A DNA stretch of 40,279 nt from Fibrobacter succinogenes (GTDB lineage: Bacteria > Fibrobacterota > Fibrobacteria > Fibrobacterales > Fibrobacteraceae), in NCBI GenBank assembly GCA_902771595.1, contig CACXXH010000038.1, positions 1-40,279 of the forward strand, read 5' to 3'. This document shows, piece after piece, positions 25,703-32,792 of this stretch. The notes beneath the pieces are model-generated. The model saw only the letters and a program-made list of their open reading frames with translations, was not told the DNA's origin and did no database searches. The position numbers were made by a program, and so were the translations under genes. Each line of letters starts with the position of its first letter. The first letter of the stretch is position 1.

Positions 25703-27442
25703 CTACACGAAGAAGCGCGGATAAATCCAGGAGCATTCTCTGGCAAGCATTTTCGGGAATTCGCGGAATGTCCCGTTTATCTGGAAAAGGTTCAGGCCAC
25801 CTTCCACCGGCGAGAGCGAGATGACGCTGTCGGCGCGGGATTGGAGGTAGGGGTATTCGTCGTTGTTGCATGCGGTCACGACGGCGCAACCGGTAAGTGC
25901 GATGATGGTGTCGACCATCTGCATCAAAATCTGGTGCGGCGAGCCTGTGAGTCGCATGGACTTCGGGTTGTGGAGCACGGCGGATATCGGGTCGATGACC
26001 ACCACGCGGTAGTCGTGGTTCTCGAGCTTTTTCGCACCTTCGATGCGCTTTGCGATGAGCTGCGCCGTCTCGAGCGGGGAGAGCGCTGTTCCGCGCAGGT
26101 TCAAGAAACCGAACTTGGGCGTACTCGCGTTGAGCCCGCGCTTGTTGCCGAGCAGGTGGAGTCTGTTCAGGAACACGGACTTCGTGAGCTCGAAGTTGAT
26201 GAACAGCACGTCGTTCGAGGAGGTCGCGTTGCCGAACCATTCTTCGCCGTAGCAAATGGAAAGGGCCATGTCCATGAGGGCAAGCGACTTGCCGCTCTTG
26301 GGCGGTGCCTGGAACAGGAAGAATTCGCCTGCGCGCAGCATGTTCTCGATGATGCTCGCGTCTTTCTTGGGCGGTTCCTCGCTGTCGCTGGCAAGTTCGA
26401 TGAGCGGCTTGCCGTCGAGGGAGTATTCCACCCACTCCTTCCATTCCTTGAAGTTCTTCGCGCCCTGTTCCGTGGCGATGAGGTACTGCTGCTTGCCACC
26501 GCGGAGCACGCCCGGCATGCGAGCCATGAAGCTCGGGCTTTTGTTGGCGGAATCAATCTTGAAGCCCTGGGAATCGAGTGTCTTGAACAGGAAATCGATG
26601 CGCTCGTCGTATTCTTCGCGGTCGGCGGCGCCGATCTTCACCCAGGCCTGCACGGAGTTCGCGCCCGTGTTCACGAGGGCGGCGCAGGGGAGGTTCAAAG
26701 CCTTGTAGTAGGCGAGCTGTTTTGCCAGCGACATTTTCGGGTTGTCGATGACCGCATAGCGGTAGCGCCAACTGTCGTCGGTGGCATCCGGTCCGCCTTT
26801 CGCCGCGTTCACGCATATGAGCGCGCCGTCCTGGCAGTCCAGGCTCTTCATGATTTTCTTGATGGTGTCGTCGCGGTCGACGATATTCGAAACCAGTTCG
26901 GTGGTCGCCGTGGGCGTGTCCGAAATCTTGAACTCGATGGTCTCGTCCTTTTCGAACGCTACTTCGAGGAGCTTCGCGAGGTCCTTTCTCCAATCGGCTG
27001 CGGGCCAGGGAATGGAAAGGGCTTCCGGGTCAATCTTGAAGTTCTGCAGGAGTTCCATCGACTGCGTGTCGAGGCCGAGCGCGAGCATCTGCTCCATCGA
27101 AATCATTCCGGTGGGGAGCGGCGAGATAATCGTGGGCTTCGGCATGGCTTCCACTACGGGCGCCTGTCCTGCGGGTGCGGGCGCCACCGGAGCTTCCTGA
27201 CGGACTTCTTCGCGTTCGCTGGAGCGCTTCTCCGAAGAGAACGCCCTGCGCAAGACCTGTTCGACTTCGTCCGGGGAGAGGCCTTCGTCCCGGGCCTTTC
27301 CGCCCAGCTGGAAACTCGCGTCCATGAAGGTCCAGCCCTCTTCCTTTGCGGCTTCGCCCGCCTTGTAGAGCTCGCTCTTCAGGTCGTTCGGGTTGAACTT
27401 TGTCTTGAGGAACAGGTTGATGACTTTTCTTGCGCTTTCCAT
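25703..27442 (-). CDS. P-loop ATPase (RepA/KaiC type) with a primase-like domain
   Basis: 579 residues, start supported by AGAGG 6 nt before the ATG. An N-terminal helical region (about 1-75) and a Pro/Ala linker (about 80-105) lead to a domain (about 170-320) that resembles archaeo-eukaryotic primase-like domains of replication proteins: LNLPCAALVNTGANSVQAWV, then RIDFLFKTLDSQGF and KSPSFMARMPGVLRG. The family usually has SGGKSxHAWVxVD; here the His is Q265 and the Asp is G271, so two catalytic positions are changed. A RecA-fold ATPase follows with Walker A APPKSGKS (K385), FINFELTKSVFLNRL and Walker B VVVIDPISAV (D484). Such proteins often serve plasmids or phages, but no other mobile genes are here. 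It is the second primase/helicase-like protein in the window. Confidence 0.7.
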   Translation of the reverse strand: MESARKVINLFLKTKFNPNDLKSELYKAGEAAKEEGWTFMDASFQLGGKARDEGLSPDEVEQVLRRAFSSEKRSSEREEVRQEAPVAPAPAGQAPVVEAMPKPTIISPLPTGMISMEQMLALGLDTQSMELLQNFKIDPEALSIPWPAADWRKDLAKLLEVAFEKDETIEFKISDTPTATTELVSNIVDRDDTIKKIMKSLDCQDGALICVNAAKGGPDATDDSWRYRYAVIDNPKMSLAKQLAYYKALNLPCAALVNTGANSVQAWVKIGAADREEYDERIDFLFKTLDSQGFKIDSANKSPSFMARMPGVLRGGKQQYLIATEQGAKNFKEWKEWVEYSLDGKPLIELASDSEEPPKKDASIIENMLRAGEFFLFQAPPKSGKSLALMDMALSICYGEEWFGNATSSNDVLFINFELTKSVFLNRLHLLGNKRGLNASTPKFGFLNLRGTALSPLETAQLIAKRIEGAKKLENHDYRVVVIDPISAVLHNPKSMRLTGSPHQILMQMVDTIIALTGCAVVTACNNDEYPYLQSRADSVISLSPVEGGLNLFQINGTFREFPKMLARECSWIYPRFFV

Positions 27443-27497
27443 AAGAGACCTCTGTTCTGTTTATGGTTTCAAGATAATTTTATCAGGCGCTTCCCGT

Positions 27498-28442
27498 CTA
27501 GGGGGTCTTGATGCGGAGCCTCGCAAATTCGTAAAGTCCGAGGGAAAGGGCTACGGATGCGTTGTAGGAATGGGCTTCGGGCATCATCGGGATGCGCAGC
27601 ACTGCGTCGCACTGCTTCTTGATGAACGGCGGGAGGCCCACGTCTTCGCCGCCGACCGCGATTACGGCCTGTTCCGAGAACTTGAAATCGGCGAGGTTCG
27701 TCTCGGTGTCGGCGTCGAGCCCGAGAATCTGGTATCCGGCCATCTTGAGTTCACCGACGGCGGCCTCGAGGTTGTCGGGGCGGCATACGCGCATCTTTTC
27801 GAGGGCGCCGGCGGACGTGCGGGCGACGCTCGGGGTAATGCCGCACATTCCCTTCGCGGGAATCAGGAACAGGTCGACTCCCAGCGCGAGGCAGCTGCGG
27901 ATGCAGGCGCCGAGGTTGCGCGGGTCTTCGATGTTTGTCGCTACGGCGATAAGCTTCTTTTCGCCCTTTTCCTTTGCCTGGAAGAGTTCTTCGCGCACGT
28001 CCATCCAGTTCAGGAGTTCCTTCTCGTTCATCAGGGCGACCACGCCCTGGTTCGGGCGGGCGTAGCTGTCGAGGATCTTGGAGTCTACCTGCTGCACGTG
28101 CACGTGCGAGCGCTTGGCGAGTTTCTGCAGTTCGTAGAGCTTGGGGTTGCCCGACTGGTGCATGAAGAGAACGCGGTGGACCTTCAGCGGTTCCTTGGTC
28201 AGGAGTTCGGTGACTTCCTTGATACCGCCGACGGCGACCTGCGGTTGCGAGTCGGCATCACCCATCGCGGTGATGACCTTGTCCGGTGCGGGGCGCCTGT
28301 TTTCGAAACGGTTATCAAACCTGTTTTCGGTGCGGCCTTCGCCCCTGTTGTCGAATCTCTTTTCGAACCGGCGTTCGTGTCCGAATCCTTGCCTGCGGTC
28401 GCTGCTGAAACCGCGACGGTTGCCGTCATTGTTGAATGCCAT
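27498..28442 (-). CDS. rlmB: SpoU/TrmH-family RNA 2'-O-methyltransferase (RlmB-like)
   Basis: A SAM-dependent knotted methyltransferase, probably for 23S rRNA G2251 or a related ribose. The substrate domain (about 70-150) includes RVLFMHQSGNPKLYELQKLA and RPNQGVVALM. The SPOUT domain has the three signature motifs: NIEDPRNLGACIRS, AVGGEDVGLPP and RIPMMPEAHSYNASVALSLG. An unusual N-terminal tail of about 50 residues is rich in Arg, Gly, Asn and Phe (repeats such as RFDNRGEG, RFDNRFENRR), likely disordered and RNA-binding. CGGAG lies 6 nt before the ATG. It sits between the cyclo-ligase and the P-loop ATPase genes. RlmB rather than TrmH is a moderate-confidence choice. Confidence 0.85.
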   Translation of the reverse strand: MAFNNDGNRRGFSSDRRQGFGHERRFEKRFDNRGEGRTENRFDNRFENRRPAPDKVITAMGDADSQPQVAVGGIKEVTELLTKEPLKVHRVLFMHQSGNPKLYELQKLAKRSHVHVQQVDSKILDSYARPNQGVVALMNEKELLNWMDVREELFQAKEKGEKKLIAVATNIEDPRNLGACIRSCLALGVDLFLIPAKGMCGITPSVARTSAGALEKMRVCRPDNLEAAVGELKMAGYQILGLDADTETNLADFKFSEQAVIAVGGEDVGLPPFIKKQCDAVLRIPMMPEAHSYNASVALSLGLYEFARLRIKTP

Positions 28443-28485
28443 TGGATAGCTCCGTATTTATGTTGTTTTAAGTGTCCGGTAGCCT

Positions 28486-29076
28486 CTAGTACAGTTCCTT
28501 GCAGGCGATGACGACATCCATCTTGATGTCGGTTTCCTTCTGTGCTAGGGGTTCCTTTGAAATCTGTGCCGGCGTGGCGATGCCCGCCCTGTAAGCTCTG
28601 GGGTACTTGGCGAGGAACCTGTCGTAGTAGCCCTTCCCGTGGCCGACGCGGCAGCCGTCCCAGTTGAACTTCACGCCGGGGACGAGGAACACGGGAATGT
28701 CGCCTTCGAACTTTTCGAGGCCCTCGCGGGGTTCCATGATGCCGAAATGACCCTTGACCAGGTCCTTGCGCAAGTTGCTTACTTTGTAAAAATTCATGAT
28801 GCCCTCGCCCTCGCAGCGCGGGAGCAGCAGGCGGCCTTCAATGGCCAGTTCCTGGATGATGGGCTTGATGTTGGGTTCGCCCTTGACGGGGTAGAACGCC
28901 GCGATGTTGCGGGCGTCCCTGTATCCGGGAATCTCGTGTATCTCGGTCCAGGGGTCCTTGATGACGTCTTCACCCCTTTTTTCGCGACGCTTTTTCAGGA
29001 CGAGCTCCACGATGGGGCTACTCCCGAAAACAAGCATGACCAGGATGCAGATGGCGATTGCTGGTAGCATGCTCAT
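28486..29076 (-). CDS. 5-formyltetrahydrofolate cyclo-ligase with N-terminal membrane anchor
   Basis: ATP-dependent conversion of 5-formyl-THF to 5,10-methenyl-THF, which returns a dead-end folate to the one-carbon pool. The family core is clear in 196 residues: RNIAAFYPVKGEPNIKPII, LLLPRCEGEGIMNFY, GHFGIMEPREGLE, FLVPGVKFNWDGCRVGHGKG and YYDRFL. The first 28 or so residues are not the usual helical Arg/Lys start but a hydrophobic segment (MLPAIAICILVMLVFGSSP) followed by VLKKRREKRGED, which is a membrane anchor with a positive inside flank. It begins 3 nt after the rnd stop, so the start is well placed and the anchor is probably real. Confidence 0.85.
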   Translation of the reverse strand: MSMLPAIAICILVMLVFGSSPIVELVLKKRREKRGEDVIKDPWTEIHEIPGYRDARNIAAFYPVKGEPNIKPIIQELAIEGRLLLPRCEGEGIMNFYKVSNLRKDLVKGHFGIMEPREGLEKFEGDIPVFLVPGVKFNWDGCRVGHGKGYYDRFLAKYPRAYRAGIATPAQISKEPLAQKETDIKMDVVIACKELY

Positions 29077-29079
29077 GGG

Positions 29080-30237
29080 CTAGTCCTCGCCGATTCGTTT
29101 TGCCGTAGGGAGCTTTTCGCGGAGGATGCGGTTCCAGATATTCTTCTGCCAGTTCATCAGGTGCGCTTCGGCATAGCGTTCTTCCCAGGCCATGCATCCC
29201 GGTGCGGCAAGCCAGATGAGCTGCGCCCTGTTCGCGAGGAGCGACGGGTCGAGGTGTTCCTTCTCTGCTTCTTCGTCGCGCCAGAACTTGAGGGCGGCGA
29301 GCAGTTCGGAATGGGGGACTACCGGTGGAGGCGGGGCCTTCGGCAGGCGTTCGGGCCATTCGCATTCCGGTGTAGAAACTGCCGCCTGCAGCATTTCCTT
29401 GAAGGATTCCAGGCGCTCGTCTCGGAAGTTCCTCGGGAGCTTGGGAAGGTGTTCCACCTTCACGTCGGGGAAATGGGCCTGCGCCGCGCGCACGATGGCG
29501 AGCATGAGTTCCGCGGGCATGACCTTGTAGGGAGGCCTGTCCATGAGTTCGGCCTGCTTTTCGCGCCATTCCCAGAGGTGTTTCAAAATGTTGAGCCCGC
29601 AGGGATTGAATAGGCTGGAGCCGGTGAGCCGCCAGTGCTCGCGCGTCTTTTCGCTGGGCATCTTGGCATGCTCAATCAGGGCCTGGCACTGTTCCATGAG
29701 CCAGTCGAGGCGGCCGGCCGCGATGAGCTTTTCCGAAAGGATGGCGCACAGTTCGTGCAGGTAGAAAGTATCGTGGATGGCGTATTCGCACATCTCGAGC
29801 GGCAGGGGCCTTATGGTCCAGTCGGCGCGCTGGTTTTCCTTTTTCAGTTCGTCACCGAAGTACTCCCGCACGAGGTCGGCAAGGCCGAGGTGTTCCTCAC
29901 CTAAAAACTTCGCGGCAAGCATCGTGTCGAAAATATTTTTCGGCGAGAACCCGTAGGTCTGCCACAGGAGCCGCAGGTCGTAGTCCGCGCCGTGGAAGAT
30001 GACGGTCTGCATGGCGCGTGTCTTGAACAGCGGCGAAATGTCTGTATCGCACAGCGGGTCTACAATATAGTGGTGTTCACCGATAGTAATCTGGATAAGG
30101 CAGAGCCGCGCGACATAGTGATGCATGGAGTCGGCTTCAGTATCGACTGCTGCCATGTCGTACTGTTCGAGATCCGCCAGCAGGTTGGCCAGGGATTCTT
30201 CATTGTCGACAAGGATATATTTCTCGTTTTGCATCAT
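29080..30237 (-). CDS. rnd: Ribonuclease D
   Basis: A 3'-5' exoribonuclease of the DEDDy family for tRNA and small RNA maturation. Motif 1 is AAVDTEADS (DxE), motif 2 HGADYDLRLL, motif 3 YAIHDTFYL (Y..xD). An HRDC domain (LWEWREKQAELMDRPPYKVM) follows, then a C-terminal extension. The open frame starts at 30276, but that region carries the trpS promoter, and homologues begin near MMQNEKYILVDNEES, so I place the start at 30237 (385 residues). A TAAATT box at 30246-30251 lies 8 nt before this ATG with no Shine-Dalgarno. It is divergent from trpS and heads a long minus-strand gene run. Confidence 0.9.
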   Translation of the reverse strand: MMQNEKYILVDNEESLANLLADLEQYDMAAVDTEADSMHHYVARLCLIQITIGEHHYIVDPLCDTDISPLFKTRAMQTVIFHGADYDLRLLWQTYGFSPKNIFDTMLAAKFLGEEHLGLADLVREYFGDELKKENQRADWTIRPLPLEMCEYAIHDTFYLHELCAILSEKLIAAGRLDWLMEQCQALIEHAKMPSEKTREHWRLTGSSLFNPCGLNILKHLWEWREKQAELMDRPPYKVMPAELMLAIVRAAQAHFPDVKVEHLPKLPRNFRDERLESFKEMLQAAVSTPECEWPERLPKAPPPPVVPHSELLAALKFWRDEEAEKEHLDPSLLANRAQLIWLAAPGCMAWEERYAEAHLMNWQKNIWNRILREKLPTAKRIGED

Positions 30238-30283
30238 TTCCGGTAAATTTAAATAAATAACTGGGGAGGTGGACATCCAACTG

Positions 30284-30310
30284 TGGACAAAGCATTCTGT
30301 TTTCTATATT
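30284..30310 (+). promoter_or_regulatory. Probable leaderless promoter of trpS
   Basis: A TGGACA (30284-30289) and TATATT (30305-30310) are separated by 15 nt. The -10 ends exactly 7 nt before the ATG at 30318, with no Shine-Dalgarno between, so the message is predicted to begin at or next to the start codon. Confidence 0.6.
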
Positions 30311-30317
30311 TGCGCCC

Positions 30318-31313
30318 ATGAAAAAGATTTCCCTTACGGGCATCAAGCCCACCGGCACTCCTCACCTGGGTAACTACCTCGGTGCAATTCGTCCCGCCCT
30401 CGAACTTTCGAAGACTTACGACACGGTCTACTTCATCGCGGACTACCACGCACTCACTACCGTGCAGAACGGCGCCGAGATGCGCGCGAACATTTACAAG
30501 ATTGCCGCTACCTGGCTTGCTCTCGGTTTGAACCCCGAAGAAGGCCTGTTCTACAAGCAGAGCGACATTCCCGAGATTTTCGAACTCAGCTGGGCTTTGA
30601 GCTGTTTTACGCCGAAGGGATTCATGAACCGCGCCCACGCTTACAAGGACAAGGTCGCGAAGAACGAAGCCGCCGGTGAAGATCCGGATGCGAACGTGAA
30701 CATGGGCCTCTACTGCTACCCGTGCCTGATGGACGCCGACATCCTCATGTTCAGCGCCGACATCGTGCCCGTGGGCAAGGACCAGAAGCAGCATGTGGAA
30801 TTCGCCCGCGACATCGCCATCAAGTTCAACAAGCATTTTGGCGAAGACGTCTTCACGATTCCCGAACCCGTGTTCCAGGAAACGACCGGCATCATTCCGG
30901 GTCTTGACGGCCGCAAGATGAGCAAGTCCTACGACAACGTCATTGACATCTTCCTCGAGAGCAAGGCCTTGAAGAAGAAGATCGGCAAGATTGTCACGAA
31001 CTCTCAGGGCATCGAGGAACCGAAGGATCCCGATACCTGCAACGTGTTTAAGTTGTACAAACTCTTCGCCACTCCGGAACAGACCGAGGCTCTCGCTGCC
31101 CGCTACCGCGCCGGCGGCATGGGCTGGGGCCACGCGAAGCAGGAACTCCAGAACGTTCTCGAAGAACACCTGGGCGCTGCCCGCGAGAAGTACTTCTACC
31201 TGCTGAACCACACCGAGGAAATCGACAAGATTCTCGCGTACGGCAAGGAGAAGGCCCGCGTGAAGTCCAAGGCGATGATGGAAAAGGTACGTAGCCTGTT
31301 GGGAACTTACTAG
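30318..31313 (+). CDS. trpS: Tryptophanyl-tRNA synthetase
   Basis: Class I aminoacyl-tRNA synthetase that charges tRNA-Trp in the cytoplasm. 331 residues, the usual length. The ATP site's HIGH-type motif appears as GTPHLGNYLGAI near the N-terminus, the KMSKS loop as GRKMSKSYDN (about 198-207), and MxADIL in MDADILMFSADIVPVGKDQK, with the D..Q segment that recognises tryptophan. The C-terminal helical part (LEEHLGAAREKYFYLLNHTE) binds the anticodon. It is a single-gene transcript ended by the hairpin at 31357. Confidence 0.97.
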   Translation: MKKISLTGIKPTGTPHLGNYLGAIRPALELSKTYDTVYFIADYHALTTVQNGAEMRANIYKIAATWLALGLNPEEGLFYKQSDIPEIFELSWALSCFTPKGFMNRAHAYKDKVAKNEAAGEDPDANVNMGLYCYPCLMDADILMFSADIVPVGKDQKQHVEFARDIAIKFNKHFGEDVFTIPEPVFQETTGIIPGLDGRKMSKSYDNVIDIFLESKALKKKIGKIVTNSQGIEEPKDPDTCNVFKLYKLFATPEQTEALAARYRAGGMGWGHAKQELQNVLEEHLGAAREKYFYLLNHTEEIDKILAYGKEKARVKSKAMMEKVRSLLGTY

Positions 31314-31356
31314 TCGTTTCTAGACGAATTGTCGAAAATATTTTAGACAAAAAAAA

Positions 31357-31381
31357 GGCCGCAGAAATGCGGTCTTTTTTT
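31357..31381. terminator. Bidirectional terminator between trpS and argF
   Basis: GGCCGCA (31357-31363) pairs with TGCGGTC (31368-31374) around a GAAA tetraloop, with an A-run before and a T-run after, so it can stop transcription from both convergent genes. Confidence 0.85.
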
Positions 31382-31404
31382 GAAAAAAACGATTTTCAGA
31401 GAAG

Positions 31405-31477
31405 CGTGCTAGACAAGGCGCGAGGCCTCGTAGCGTACTAAAAGGTACGTGAGAGGCCGAACAACGCTGTATAGTGA
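31405..31477. repeat. Nested extragenic palindrome
   Basis: A long imperfect inverted repeat: an outer arm around CTAGACAAGGCG (31409-31420) versus CGCTGTATAG (31465-31474), a middle stem GGCCTC/GAGGCC (31424-31429, 31453-31458) and an inner stem CGTAC/GTACG (31434-31438, 31445-31449). Its form is that of dispersed REP-type elements. It follows the shared terminator and ends at the argF stop. Confidence 0.65.
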
Positions 31478-31480
31478 AGC

Positions 31481-32440
31481 TTATCGGGAAAACGGCGGCA
31501 TGACCTGCCAGAGAACTGCTTTATGCGCATGCAGGCGGTTTTCCGCTTCCTCGAAGCTCATGTTCACGTCGAAGTTGTCCATCACGGAGTCCGTGATTTC
31601 TTCGCCGCGGTGAGCGGGCAGGCAGTGGCTGACCTTGCAGTGGGCCGGAGCGAGCTTCAAGAGTTCGTCGTTGATCTGGAACGGCAAGAAGTGAGACTGC
31701 TTCGTGGCCTTTTCGCCTTCCTGGCCCATGGAGACCCACACGTCGCTATAGAGGATGTCGGCGTCCTTGACGGCTTCCTTCGGGTCGTTGAACACACGGT
31801 ACTGGCAGCCGTGCTTCTTGAGGCCGGCGGCAGCTTCTTCGACCACGTTCTTCGGCTGTTCGAAACCCTTGGGGCAGGCGAGCGTGAAGTTCATGCCCAC
31901 CTTGGAGGCGAGTGCGAGGAACGAATTTGCGACGTTGTTGCCGTCACCGATGAAGGCAACGGTCTTCGGCTTGCCATCGGCGTTCTTGAAACCGCCGAGG
32001 TTTTCGGTAATCATCTGCGCGAATGCGATTGCCTGGCAGGGGTGGCAGTCGTCGGTCAGGGCGTTCACTACGGGCACGCTACCGTATTCGGCGAGTTCTT
32101 CCACGAGCTGCTGCTTGAAGCAACGGACGACGATGGCGTTCACCCAGCGGGAGAGGCAGCGGGCGACATCCTTCACGCTTTCGCGCTTGCCGAGCCCGAT
32201 GGAATCCGGGGCGAGCAGCACGGCGTGTCCGCCAAGCTGGTTCATGCCTACCTGGAAGGTAGTGATGGTTCGCAGGGAGGGCTTCTCGAAGAACATGGCG
32301 ATGTTCTGGCCGTGCAGACGGTCGGACACCTTGCCTGCGTGGACCTCTTTCTTGAGGCGCGAGGCAATTTCGATGGTTTCCAGGATCTTTTCTTCGCTCC
32401 AGTCCATGAGACGGAGGAAATGCTTGTTGCGATCGATCAT
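31481..32440 (-). CDS. argF: Ornithine carbamoyltransferase
   Basis: Makes citrulline from ornithine and carbamoyl phosphate in arginine synthesis. The frame opens at 32458, but AAAGGA lies 6 nt before the ATG at 32440 (MIDRNKHFL), which I take as the start (319 residues). Landmarks: the carbamoyl-phosphate loop FEKPSLRTITTF (S55-L-R-T-I; the usual form is STRTR), DDCHPCQAIAF, GDGNNVANSF, DVWVSMGQE in the ornithine loop, and HCLPAHRGEEIT. The ornithine-side motifs favour this over the N-acetyl or N-succinyl variants, though the SLRT form is reminiscent of those. No other arg gene is adjacent. Confidence 0.9.
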   Translation of the reverse strand: MIDRNKHFLRLMDWSEEKILETIEIASRLKKEVHAGKVSDRLHGQNIAMFFEKPSLRTITTFQVGMNQLGGHAVLLAPDSIGLGKRESVKDVARCLSRWVNAIVVRCFKQQLVEELAEYGSVPVVNALTDDCHPCQAIAFAQMITENLGGFKNADGKPKTVAFIGDGNNVANSFLALASKVGMNFTLACPKGFEQPKNVVEEAAAGLKKHGCQYRVFNDPKEAVKDADILYSDVWVSMGQEGEKATKQSHFLPFQINDELLKLAPAHCKVSHCLPAHRGEEITDSVMDNFDVNMSFEEAENRLHAHKAVLWQVMPPFSR

Positions 32441-32479
32441 CTTCAGTCCTTTGGGCAAGCCCTTTAATGAAAAAAACTA

Positions 32480-32504
32480 AAAAACGGAGTTTTTTCACTC
32501 CGTC
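32480..32504 (-). terminator. Terminator of the small ribosomal protein gene
   Basis: On the minus strand ACGGAGT and ACTCCGT (32498-32504 and 32485-32491) form a 7-bp stem with a 6-nt loop, followed by a T-run. It lies 32 nt after the small gene's stop and 37 nt before the argF ATG, so argF needs readthrough or its own promoter. Confidence 0.75.
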
Positions 32505-32536
32505 TTTAGGAAATCACAAGAAAATGCTAACGGATA

Positions 32537-32632
32537 TTAGCGAAGTTTCTTTTTGTGACGGTCACGACGACGGCGCTTTTTACGCTTGTGAGTCGCAATC
32601 TTCCTGCGCTTTCTTTTCTTTCCGCAAGGCAT
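32537..32632 (-). CDS. Small basic ribosomal protein, AURKAIP1/COX24 (mS38/bS22-like) type
   Basis: 31 codons: begins MPCGKKRKRRKIATHKRKKR, and about 70% of residues are Lys, Arg or His. It matches the short AURKAIP1/COX24-domain proteins of bacteria, which are related to mitochondrial small-subunit protein mS38 and mycobacterial bS22 and sit at the decoding side of the 30S subunit. Support for expression is strong: GGAG 7 nt before the ATG, a near-perfect promoter upstream and an intrinsic terminator downstream. Identity rests on composition and remembered family sequence, so the exact ribosomal protein name is less sure than the gene itself. Confidence 0.85.
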   Translation of the reverse strand: MPCGKKRKRRKIATHKRKKRRRRDRHKKKLR

Positions 32633-32674
32633 GTTGTATCTCCGTTAAGGGTTAAACTTAAAAATGTGCACCCA

Positions 32675-32703
32675 AATAGAGAAATTTTTTGCCGTTTTGT
32701 CAA
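32675..32703 (-). promoter_or_regulatory. Sigma70-type promoter of the small ribosomal protein gene
   Basis: On the minus strand: consensus -35 TTGACA (32698-32703), 17-nt spacer, -10 TCTATT (32675-32680). The start site should be near 32668, giving a leader of roughly 36 nt that contains the GGAG site. One of the strongest promoters in the window, as expected for a ribosomal gene. Confidence 0.8.
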
Positions 32704-32727
32704 GGGACGACTATAAAAAGGGACTTT

Positions 32728-32756
32728 TTGCGGGGAGTTTTGGCCCTATTTAATAT
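32728..32756 (+). promoter_or_regulatory. Likely promoter of the MBL hydrolase gene
   Basis: TTGCGG (32728-32733), 17-nt spacer, TAATAT (32751-32756); an overlapping TATATT follows at 32756-32761. Start would be near 32763-32768, leaving a leader of 25-30 nt with AAGGA. It is back to back with the ribosomal gene promoter. Confidence 0.5.
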
Positions 32757-32792
32757 ATATTGGGAAACGTGGTGTTAAGGAATAGAAAAATT

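Noticed and set aside
25703..27442. Integrated plasmid or prophage suggested by the RepA-like ATPase and the gp4-like protein
   Set aside because: No integrase, capsid, partition or attachment-site repeats were found, and both genes sit among housekeeping genes.
25607..27511. A 634-codon open frame on the plus strand opposite the P-loop ATPase gene
   Set aside because: The minus strand encodes Walker A, Walker B and a recognisable domain order with a good ribosome site. The plus frame is a by-product of high third-position GC, has no recognisable motif and is rich in Gly/Val/His/Arg, as such shadows are.
30249..31211. A 320-codon minus-strand frame over trpS
   Set aside because: trpS is certain on the plus strand; the frame would also run through the trpS and rnd control region.
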